DNA from: a virus
DNA: 34,765 nucleotides
Virus record (IMG/VR): IMGVR_UViG_3300032047_000057
Location: 1 to 34,765 of that record
Reading direction: 5' to 3' (one strand)
Positions 27,805 through 34,765 of the stretch are shown in pieces (positions within the stretch are counted from its first letter, which is position 1; every line of letters starts with the position of its first letter). A model generated the notes under the pieces. It was not told the DNA's origin. It saw nothing but the letters and a program-made list of their open reading frames with translations, and made no database searches. The position numbers were made by a program, and so were the translations under genes.

Positions 27805-30222
27805 ATGGGTAAAGGGATTAAAAAAGGTATTTTCCCAAGTCAAGCTGTAAGCGATGCTGAGAAATCTAGTGAACAATATGGTTTACAGATTGGTAATGCA
27901 ATAGAAGCAGAGTGGTTTAGAAAAGACGGGTCGGATACACGTTACTTTGCAAATAGAGATAATTTTCATAGATTAAGACTATATGCAAGAGGTGAACAAA
28001 GTGTAGAAAAATATAAAAACGAATTATCAATCAATGGTGATTTATCATACCTTAATTTGGATTGGAAACCAGTCCCTATTATACCAAAATTTGTGGATAT
28101 AGTGGTTAATGGTATTGCAGAAAGAACATATGATTTAAAAGCATATTCTGTGGATAGTGTAGCTTCAGCTGCAAGGACTGAATATGTTAAGGGTTATTTA
28201 GAAGACATGCGTTTATTTGAATTTAAACAAAACGTAGAAGCACAAACAGGGATAAATACATTTAAAAATGATCCAAATAATTTACCTGAATCTGATGAAG
28301 AGTTAGAATTGCACATGCAATTGAACTACAAGCAAAGCATAGAAATTGCTCAAGAACAAGCAATAACCAATGTATTCGATTTAAACAAATATGATCTTCT
28401 TAAGAAGAGATTAGATTATGATATAACTGTTTTAGGTATATCTTGTGTTAAAAATAGTTTTAATACAGCAGAAGGTATTAAATTAAATTACGTTGATCCT
28501 TCTGATTTAGTTTATTCATATACAGAATCTCCATACTTTGACGATTTATATTATATTGGGGAGGTTAAAAAAATAACTATTGCAGAACTTAAAAAGCAAT
28601 TCCCAGAATTAACTACTGAAGATATAAAGAAGTTAGAATCTTATGGATCAGGTAGTACTAAGCTACGTAATAAGTTTTCTACATCAGATAGTGTAGATAG
28701 TAATTATGTATATGTATTACATTTTGAATATAAAACTTTTGAAAATCAAGTATATAAAATAAAAGAAGGTAGTACTGGTTATTCTAAAGCATTAAAAAAG
28801 GATGATGGATTTAATCCTCCAGAAGAAAGTGATCCTAGATTTAAAAAAGTAAATAGGGCAATTGAATGTTTATATGAAGGTGCAAAAATTGTAGGTCATG
28901 AAAAGTTGTTAAAATGGCAAAAAGCTGTTAATATGACTAGGCCTAAGTCTGATATTACAAAAGTAGCTATGAGTTATAGTATTGTAGCTCCAAGAATATA
29001 TAAAGGAAAGCCTGAATCTTTAGTTGGTAGAATGACATCTTTTGCTGACATGATTCAAATAACGCATTTAAAACTACAACAGGTTCTTTCCAGACTTGTA
29101 CCAGACGGTGTGTATTTAGATGCGGACGGCCTTGCTGAAGTGGATTTAGGTAATGGTACAAATTACAATCCGCAAGAAGCGTTGAATATGTATTTCCAAA
29201 CCGGTTCTGTTATTGGTAGATCAATGACACAAGATGGTGATATGAATCCTGGTAAAGTGCCTATTCAAGAACTCCAATCATCAGGAGGTAATAATAAGAT
29301 AGCTAGTTTGATACAGTCTTATAATATGTATTTACAAATGATGAGAGACGTAACCGGTTTAAATGAAGCAAGAGATGGTAGCACACCAGATAAACATGCT
29401 TTAGTTGGGTTACAAAAATTAGCAGCTGCTAATAGCAATACAGCCACCAGACATATATTACAGGGTGGTTTATATTTAACATTAAAAACAGCTGAAGCGG
29501 TATCACTAAGGATATCAGATGTATTGGAGTATTCTAATACTAGTAATCAATTTATGCAAACCTTGGGTAAAATAAATGTAGGTAATTTAAATGAAATTAA
29601 AGACTTACATATACATGATTTTGGTGTATTTTTAGAATTAGCACCTGATGAAGAAGAAAAAGCCCTACTTGAAAATAACATTCAAATGGCTATTCAGCAA
29701 CAAGCTATAAACCTTGAAGATGCTATTGATGTTAGAGAAGTTAGAAATTTAAAACTTGCTAATCAATTATTAAAAATAAGAAGAAAAAAGAAATTTGACC
29801 AAGACAGACAAATACAGCAAGAAAATATACAAGCTCAATCTCAAGCTAATCAAGAGTCTTCTCAAGCTGCTGCTGCAGCGGAGATCCAAAAACAACAAGG
29901 TATTGCTGAAAGTAAAGTTCAAATAGAACAAGCTAAATCTGGTTTTGATATTCAAAAATTAGAAAAAGAAGCAGCTATTAAAAAAGAATTAATGCAATTT
30001 GAATTTGATTTAAATATGAAGCTTAAAGAAGTTGAATCGAATGTAATTAATGATAAAGAGAAGTATAAAGAAGATCGTAAAGATGAACGAACAAAAATTC
30101 AAGCTTCTCAACAAAGTGAATTAATAGACCAGAGAAAATCTGGCAAAGCCCCTAAAAGGTTTGAATCCGCTGGATTTGATAACTTAGGTGGATTTGGGTT
30201 AGAGCAATTTGATCCAAGATAA
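27805..30222 (+). CDS. Portal protein
   Basis: 805 aa, large for a portal. It follows terL directly. Typical features: an N-terminal helical arm, K-F-V-D-I-V-V-N-G-I (about 95-104), a central wing with strand-rich region, a clip-like middle, then L-N-E-A-R-D-G-S-T-P-D-K-H-A-L-V-G-L (about 520-537), a motif common at portal stems. The last ~200 residues are Gln/Glu/Lys coiled coil (barrel extension) ending G-L-E-Q-F-D-P-R. It forms the dodecameric vertex ring through which terminase packages DNA. Long Q-rich C-termini suggest a podovirus-like head interior, but that is inference. Confidence 0.88.
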   Translation: MGKGIKKGIFPSQAVSDAEKSSEQYGLQIGNAIEAEWFRKDGSDTRYFANRDNFHRLRLYARGEQSVEKYKNELSINGDLSYLNLDWKPVPIIPKFVDIVVNGIAERTYDLKAYSVDSVASAARTEYVKGYLEDMRLFEFKQNVEAQTGINTFKNDPNNLPESDEELELHMQLNYKQSIEIAQEQAITNVFDLNKYDLLKKRLDYDITVLGISCVKNSFNTAEGIKLNYVDPSDLVYSYTESPYFDDLYYIGEVKKITIAELKKQFPELTTEDIKKLESYGSGSTKLRNKFSTSDSVDSNYVYVLHFEYKTFENQVYKIKEGSTGYSKALKKDDGFNPPEESDPRFKKVNRAIECLYEGAKIVGHEKLLKWQKAVNMTRPKSDITKVAMSYSIVAPRIYKGKPESLVGRMTSFADMIQITHLKLQQVLSRLVPDGVYLDADGLAEVDLGNGTNYNPQEALNMYFQTGSVIGRSMTQDGDMNPGKVPIQELQSSGGNNKIASLIQSYNMYLQMMRDVTGLNEARDGSTPDKHALVGLQKLAAANSNTATRHILQGGLYLTLKTAEAVSLRISDVLEYSNTSNQFMQTLGKINVGNLNEIKDLHIHDFGVFLELAPDEEEKALLENNIQMAIQQQAINLEDAIDVREVRNLKLANQLLKIRRKKKFDQDRQIQQENIQAQSQANQESSQAAAAAEIQKQQGIAESKVQIEQAKSGFDIQKLEKEAAIKKELMQFEFDLNMKLKEVESNVINDKEKYKEDRKDERTKIQASQQSELIDQRKSGKAPKRFESAGFDNLGGFGLEQFDPR

Positions 30223-30252
30223 ATTTTTTTAACAATTATATAATATTTTATT

Positions 30253-31437
30253 ATGGCAGAAATTAAAGCAAAAGTGTTGGAAGACGAAATAATGACTCCA
30301 GCCGAAAAAGAAGAAGTAGTACAGAAAGATTCTAAATTTGATGAGGAATCTGGAATGTACAAAGTTAATTTAAGTGAAACCGATAAAAATCAAGAAGATG
30401 CCTTACAAGAAAGCAACGAAAAAGAAACTAAACAAGGTCAAGAAGAAGTTGAAGAAGAAATAGACTCTCCTATTCTTGAAGAAATAATAGAAGAAACCGA
30501 TGAAACCAATAATATTGACAAGACAGGAGTGGATGGAAGCATTGAAGCTACCGACGCCACACCGGAACAAGAAGAAGTATCACAGGAAGAAGAAACACAA
30601 GAACCTGTAGATTTACCAGAAAATATCCAAGACTTAGTAAAGTTTATGGAAGAAACTGGTGGAACATTAGAAGATTATGTAAGATTAAGTGCAGATTATG
30701 CTAATGTAGATAACGATACTTTATTAAGGGAATATTACAAACACAAAAAACCACATCTCAGTTATGATGAAATATCTTTTTTAATAGAAGATAGTTTTGA
30801 ATATGATGATGAAATAGATGAAGAAAGAGATGTTAGAAGAAAAAAATTAGCTCACAAAGAAGCGGTTGCAAATGCTAAAGACTTTTTGACAGGGTTGAAG
30901 GATCAGTATTACAAAGAAGTCAAGTTGGGTTCTAAGTTACTACCTGAACAACAAAAAGCTATAGAATTTTTTAATCGTTATAATACTGAGCAAAAATCAG
31001 CTGAGCAATTATTAGAGAAGCAAACAAAACATTTTAAACAAGAAACTAACAAGTTTTTTGACAAAGATTTTAAAGGTTTTAATTTCAATGTCGGAGACAA
31101 GAAGTATAGATTCAATGTTAAGGATGCTAATAAAGTTAAGGATACACAAAATTTATCAAGTGTCTTTGATAAATACGTTGACAAAAATAATCTTTTGACC
31201 AACACAAGTGATTTCCACAAAGCTTTATTTACTGCTTCCAATCCCGACTCAATAGCAAATCATTTTTACCAACAAGGTAAAGCGGATGCTGTAAAACAAA
31301 TGACAGCAGATGCAAAAAATATCAATATGAACCCGCGTAAAACCGCTGATGGTTTTGTTGATGCTGGTGGTATTAAGGTAAAAGCTATTTCCGGGGATGA
31401 TAATTCAGGGCTAAAATTAAAGTTCAAAAATTATTAA
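30253..31437 (+). CDS. Scaffolding protein candidate
   Basis: 394 aa between portal and major capsid, the usual scaffold position. The first ~115 residues are overwhelmingly Glu/Asp (for example E-E-V-E-E-E-I-D-S-P and E-E-V-S-Q-E-E-E), probably disordered. A helical middle (residues ~130-260) has D-E-I-D-E-E-R-D and long charged helices, and a conserved-looking C-terminus carries G-G-I-K-V-K-A-I, perhaps the capsid-binding part. No protease motif is seen. It would be removed or expelled during maturation. Confidence 0.75.
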   Translation: MAEIKAKVLEDEIMTPAEKEEVVQKDSKFDEESGMYKVNLSETDKNQEDALQESNEKETKQGQEEVEEEIDSPILEEIIEETDETNNIDKTGVDGSIEATDATPEQEEVSQEEETQEPVDLPENIQDLVKFMEETGGTLEDYVRLSADYANVDNDTLLREYYKHKKPHLSYDEISFLIEDSFEYDDEIDEERDVRRKKLAHKEAVANAKDFLTGLKDQYYKEVKLGSKLLPEQQKAIEFFNRYNTEQKSAEQLLEKQTKHFKQETNKFFDKDFKGFNFNVGDKKYRFNVKDANKVKDTQNLSSVFDKYVDKNNLLTNTSDFHKALFTASNPDSIANHFYQQGKADAVKQMTADAKNINMNPRKTADGFVDAGGIKVKAISGDDNSGLKLKFKNY

Positions 31438-31456
31438 CAAAACAAATTAATTAAAA

Positions 31457-32866
31457 ATGGCAAACAATAATGTATTTACAGGACCGGCGGTAGCCAGTTT
31501 AGCCACTCCGAATGCTACTAAAATGACTACTGCAGGTAGTTATTTAGACATTCAGAATGACGGATGGGCAAAACAATACTTACCGGAATTGTATGAAAAA
31601 GAAGTTGAAAGATACGGTAATAGAACCGTAGCTGGATTCTTAAAAATGGCAGGAGCAGAAATGCCGATGCAATCTGATCAAGTAATTTGGTCTGAACAAG
31701 GGAGATTACACATCGCTTATCAAGCAACAGTAACTATCGCAAGTGGATCACTAGCTGCAATTAAAGATATTGACAACACAAGTGGTTCTGATATTGCACA
31801 CTCACTAAGAATTGGTAACACAGTTGTATGTGAAGTTGCAGGTGTTGTGTTTAAAGCATTTGTAAAATCAGTGGGCGCAAACCCAGTACTTAAACCTTAT
31901 GGGGCTGCTAACGTAACTAACGTTTCTTCTACTATTTCAGGTGGAAGTGCAACGCAAACAATCAAGTTATTCGTTTACGGTTCTGAATTTAAGAAAGGCA
32001 CTGACGCAATGACTGAATCAGTTGAGCCTTCGTTCAAAACTTTTACAAATAAACCAATGATCCTTAAAGATCACTTTGAAATCAACGGTTCTGATACTGC
32101 TCAAATTGGGTGGGTTGAAGTTACTGGCGAAAGTGGTCAAGGCGGATACTTATGGTACTTAAAAGCTAGCGGCGATACAAACGTTAGATTCGATGATTAC
32201 ATGGAAATGGCATTAATCGAAGCTGAAAAATCTGCTGCAGGCGCTGATGCTGATATTCCTGATGGATCTGAAGGTTTACTTTCAGCTATCGGTAGTAGAG
32301 GTATCGTAGCAACTCAACAATTCAACGCATCACCAGAAATCGGTGAATGGGATGACTTATTGAAAGAATTAGACAAACAAGGAGCTATCGAGGAAAACAT
32401 GCTTTTCTTAGACAGAGATGCTAACATCGTAATGGATGACTTATTAGCAGGATTAAACGCTTACTATTCAGGTGGTACATCTTGGGGTGTATTTAACAAC
32501 TCTGAAGAAATGGCACTTAATCTTGGTTTCTCTGGATTTAGAAGAGGTTCTTACGACTTCTATAAAACTGACTGGAAATATCTTAACGATAAATCTACAA
32601 GAGGTTTAACAGGAGGTTTAAAAGGAGTTTTACTTCCAGCTGGTAGTTCTTCAGTTTATGATCAAACATTAGCTGCAAATGTTAGAAGACCTTTCTTACA
32701 CGTAAGATATAGAGCTTCTCAAGCTGATGACAGAAAACTGAAAACTTGGGTTACTGGTTCTGTTGGAGCTGCAACAACTGGCTTTGACAAAATGGAGATT
32801 CATTATCTATCTGAAAGATGTTTAGTAGTGCAAGCTGCAAACAACTTCATAAGATTTGATTCTTAA
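31457..32866 (+). CDS. Major capsid protein
   Basis: 469 aa. Position after the scaffold, and codon use richer in C/G-ending codons than its neighbours, fit a very highly expressed gene. The N-terminus (N-N-V-F-T-G-P-A-V-A-S-L) precedes W-A-K-Q-Y-L-P-E-L-Y-E-K-E-V-E-R-Y, a helix like the HK97-fold spine start. Internal strand-rich parts and the end (Y-L-S-E-R-C-L-V-V-Q-A-A-N-N) match phage coat proteins of Bacteroidetes and marine phages as I recall. Assembles the icosahedral shell. A strong hairpin (32875-32905) follows immediately. Confidence 0.9.
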   Translation: MANNNVFTGPAVASLATPNATKMTTAGSYLDIQNDGWAKQYLPELYEKEVERYGNRTVAGFLKMAGAEMPMQSDQVIWSEQGRLHIAYQATVTIASGSLAAIKDIDNTSGSDIAHSLRIGNTVVCEVAGVVFKAFVKSVGANPVLKPYGAANVTNVSSTISGGSATQTIKLFVYGSEFKKGTDAMTESVEPSFKTFTNKPMILKDHFEINGSDTAQIGWVEVTGESGQGGYLWYLKASGDTNVRFDDYMEMALIEAEKSAAGADADIPDGSEGLLSAIGSRGIVATQQFNASPEIGEWDDLLKELDKQGAIEENMLFLDRDANIVMDDLLAGLNAYYSGGTSWGVFNNSEEMALNLGFSGFRRGSYDFYKTDWKYLNDKSTRGLTGGLKGVLLPAGSSSVYDQTLAANVRRPFLHVRYRASQADDRKLKTWVTGSVGAATTGFDKMEIHYLSERCLVVQAANNFIRFDS

Positions 32867-32874
32867 TATTTATT

Positions 32875-32910
32875 AAAGGGATGGGTGCTTCGGCACCCTA
32901 CCTTTATTTT
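32875..32910 (+). terminator. Probable intrinsic terminator after the capsid gene
   Basis: A perfect 6-bp hairpin GGGTGC-TTCG-GCACCC (32883-32898) with a UUCG tetraloop. The outer AAAGG/CCTTT arm (32875-32879 with 32901-32905) extends it, and ATTTTAACTTTTTT follows. Only 8 nt separate the hairpin from the capsid stop codon, so it may trim or terminate capsid mRNA or attenuate downstream genes. Confidence 0.75.
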
Positions 32911-32932
32911 AACTTTTTTATTTTATTAAATT

Positions 32933-33739
32933 ATGGCAAAAAAACAAAAAGCAGAGGTGGCTGCTGAGGAACCAGTAATGGTTGCTCCACCAAAAACAAA
33001 ACCTATTGAGGTTAAAAAACCAAAATGGGAAGTAAAAGATAGGTTGTATGAATTAACTATTAGAGATACACCTATTACATACATATTAAATAGTAGAGGA
33101 ATTTTACATTTCGATGCAGAAAAAGGATATGAAAGAGAAGTTAAATATTGTCAAAATCAAAACACAATATTTATAGACGAAATGAAAGGTAGCCAAAGAT
33201 TATCACATATTTCTTTTAGAGATGGTAAACTTTTTGTACCAAAAGAACAGCAAACATTACAAAAATTTCTTTTAGTTCATCCAAAAAATGGAACGCATTT
33301 TCAAGAGTATGATGCAGTACAAATTGCAGAAGATGAATTAGATACACTTCAATTAGAAATTACAGCTTTAACAGCTGCACAAAATATCGAAGTTGATCAC
33401 GCAGAGGCAATTTTGAGGTCAGAATTGGGATCTAAGGTATCTCAGATGGCTTCTAAGGAACTTAAACGAGATTTATTACTATTTGCTAAAAGAAACCCAG
33501 AACTGTTCTTAGAATTAGTCGAAGACGAAAACATTAATATTAGAAACTTAGGTATAAAAGCCGTAGAAAATCATATTATAAAGCTTTCCAACGACCAAAG
33601 AACATTTACGTGGGGATCTAATGATAGAAAACTTATGACAGTTCCATTTGATGAAAATCCATATTCAGCTTTAGCTGTATGGTTTAAAACAGATGAAGGT
33701 GTTGAAGTTTACCAAACAATTGAAAAAAGACTAAAATAA
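32933..33739 (+). CDS. Virion-module hypothetical protein (268 aa)
   Basis: A Lys/Ala/Pro-rich linker (residues 1-32) is followed by K-W-E-V-K-D-R-L-Y-E-L-T-I-R-D-T-P-I-T-Y-I, a strand-rich stretch to ~115, then a helical, acidic C-terminal domain (Q-I-A-E-D-E-L-D-T-L-Q). No membrane span. The layout (flexible N-tail plus small beta domain) suits a capsid-decoration or head-completion protein, and the location right after the major capsid gene agrees, but no family is recognised. Confidence 0.75.
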   Translation: MAKKQKAEVAAEEPVMVAPPKTKPIEVKKPKWEVKDRLYELTIRDTPITYILNSRGILHFDAEKGYEREVKYCQNQNTIFIDEMKGSQRLSHISFRDGKLFVPKEQQTLQKFLLVHPKNGTHFQEYDAVQIAEDELDTLQLEITALTAAQNIEVDHAEAILRSELGSKVSQMASKELKRDLLLFAKRNPELFLELVEDENINIRNLGIKAVENHIIKLSNDQRTFTWGSNDRKLMTVPFDENPYSALAVWFKTDEGVEVYQTIEKRLK

Positions 33740-33753
33740 GTCGATAGTGGTTC

Positions 33754-33769
33754 AGCCGCTACGGCGGCT
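33754..33769 (+). terminator. Hairpin AGCCGC-TACG-GCGGCT between head genes
   Basis: A perfect 6-bp, 75%-or-more GC stem with a UACG tetraloop, 14 nt after the stop of the 268-aa gene. No T run follows, so as a rho-independent terminator it is weak. It may stabilise the upstream mRNA 3' end or act as a processing site. Confidence 0.5.
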
Positions 33770-33792
33770 TAATCATTATATAAAAAAATATT

Positions 33793-34554
33793 ATGGCAAT
33801 ATCAGTAAATGCAGTATATAGAACCGTCCTTTCGATAATGAATAAAGAAGGTAGAGGATATTTAACACCTGACCAGTTTAATAAAATAGGTGGCCAAGTG
33901 CAATTAGACTTACTTGAAAAATCATTTTTTGATTACAACAGGGCGTTGAATAGAAAGAAAAGTTTTGTTGTAAATGATGAATATGGAGATTTGCCAAGAA
34001 ACATAAAAGAAAAAATAGATATATTATCTAAAGAAGCTACATTAAGTATATCAACAGGCACTTCAACTTTACCAGCAGATATATATAGAATTATAAATAT
34101 AACATCAGGTGATAGAACAATTAATCTACAAGAAGTTAAAAAATCTGAATTGTCTTATATAAATGCTTCAAAATTAACTAAGCCTACCTTAGACTATCCG
34201 GTATATTATTTAGAATCGGCATCCGCAAGCACTTCAAATCAAGCGGTAACTGCTAACACAGCAACGCCATCTATGAGTACCAAAATAAAATTTTTACCCA
34301 CTACATTAACGTCTGCTCAGATAGATTATATTAAAATTCCACAAGAACCTAAATGGGGCTTTACGAGAACAGCTAATAATGCTTATAATTTTCAAGCATC
34401 AAGTTCATATGACTTTGAACTACATAAATCTGAACAAGTTAATTTAGTTATAAAAATACTTGCTCACGCAGGTATAATAGTAAAAGATCCCCAATTGATA
34501 CAAATAGCAGGGCAAGAGGAACAAAAGAAAATACAACTTGAAATAACTAGATAA
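33793..34554 (+). CDS. Virion-module hypothetical protein (253 aa)
   Basis: MAISVNAVYRTVLSIMNKEG..., starts with a helical Y-R-T-V-L-S-I-M-N-K-E-G-R-G-Y-L-T-P-D-Q-F-N-K-I pattern common to small head-tail connector-like proteins of marine phages, as I recall. A T/S/Y-rich beta part follows (residues ~80-170), with an E-L-H-K-S-E-Q-V-N-L-V-I helix near the end. Its stop overlaps the next ATG by 1 nt (TAATG). An adaptor/connector or tail-completion role is plausible from position, not proven. Confidence 0.75.
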   Translation: MAISVNAVYRTVLSIMNKEGRGYLTPDQFNKIGGQVQLDLLEKSFFDYNRALNRKKSFVVNDEYGDLPRNIKEKIDILSKEATLSISTGTSTLPADIYRIINITSGDRTINLQEVKKSELSYINASKLTKPTLDYPVYYLESASASTSNQAVTANTATPSMSTKIKFLPTTLTSAQIDYIKIPQEPKWGFTRTANNAYNFQASSSYDFELHKSEQVNLVIKILAHAGIIVKDPQLIQIAGQEEQKKIQLEITR

Positions 34555-34765
34555 TGGCATTACTCACAACATCAGCATATCAATATTACGAATCTGCTCA
34601 GGTATTTATTGCCGAAGCAAATCAAACTCAATTTACATTAACTGAAGATATAGAGATAGCCATTAAAAATGATAATGGCAAGTTTCGTTTATATGTTAAT
34701 GATTCTGAGGTGTCAACAGGGTTTACTTATGTTAATGGTGTAATAACTTTTACAACAGCAAGAGC
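34554..34765 (+). CDS. Partial virion-module gene, truncated by the window edge
   Basis: Opens MALLTTSAYQYYESAQVFIA and continues through E-A-N-Q-T-Q-F-T-L-T-E-D-I to the end of the window (about 70 residues visible). The visible part is beta-rich and Thr/Asn/Tyr-containing, as in tail or head-tail structural proteins. The ATG overlaps the previous stop. No stop codon lies within the window; size and identity cannot be judged. Confidence 0.65.
   Translation, partial: MALLTTSAYQYYESAQVFIAEANQTQFTLTEDIEIAIKNDNGKFRLYVNDSEVSTGFTYVNGVITFTTAR

Noticed and set aside
1-34765. Integrase, repressor, attachment sites or insertion sequences
   Set aside because: None seen on either strand, so there is no evidence in this window for lysogeny or transposition.

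Overview
The window is part of an AT-rich, uncultivated-looking tailed dsDNA phage genome. The large terminase, portal, scaffold-like protein, major capsid protein, holin and tail-fibre genes show this. The host is probably a marine member of the Bacteroidetes. This is inferred from the low GC, from A/T-rich leaders that lack a clear Shine-Dalgarno sequence before most starts (for example the capsid, portal and terminase genes), and from the family flavour of several proteins. No gene in the window proves the host.

Positions 1-7134 are transcribed leftward. They hold about 19 small, tightly packed, often overlapping genes, most of unknown function. The recognisable ones are a small ATP-dependent DNA ligase, a DksA/TraR-like zinc-finger protein, a UVR-motif-like protein and two single-span membrane proteins. 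An RNA cluster lies among them: one convincing initiator tRNA-fMet, two tRNA-like elements with intact T arms but aberrant bodies, and three strongly self-complementary segments that look like structured RNAs. The arm is punctuated by eight copies of one promoter-like element (TAAATACGAA, exactly 7 nt, GGATAATAT) placed in front of gene groups.

Positions 7135-7385 form the divergent junction. It carries a conspicuous G-rich tract. Everything to the right (7386-34765) is transcribed rightward.

The right arm begins with a very basic small protein, a 1546-residue collagen-like tail fibre ending in an S74 intramolecular chaperone, two small fibre-associated proteins, and a phage GroEL/GroES pair. 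A 3TM holin follows, then a short fibre-like protein. Next come two remarkable Thr/Ser-rich proteins (993 and 849 aa) built from [FY]NTSTxTxTx decapeptides. A Rossmann-fold methyltransferase-like gene sits between them and a GT-B-like glycosyltransferase gene follows them. The head module comes last: coiled-coil and small proteins, a GroES-like protein, small and large terminase, portal, scaffold, major capsid protein and two further virion-module genes. A final gene runs off the right edge.

The best candidate for an undescribed system is the cassette at 17199-24254: two mucin-like decapeptide-repeat fibre proteins with a methyltransferase and a glycosyltransferase. The second is the leftward-arm RNA cluster, with a phage initiator tRNA and paired structured RNAs sharing GTGAGG/CCTCAC ends.
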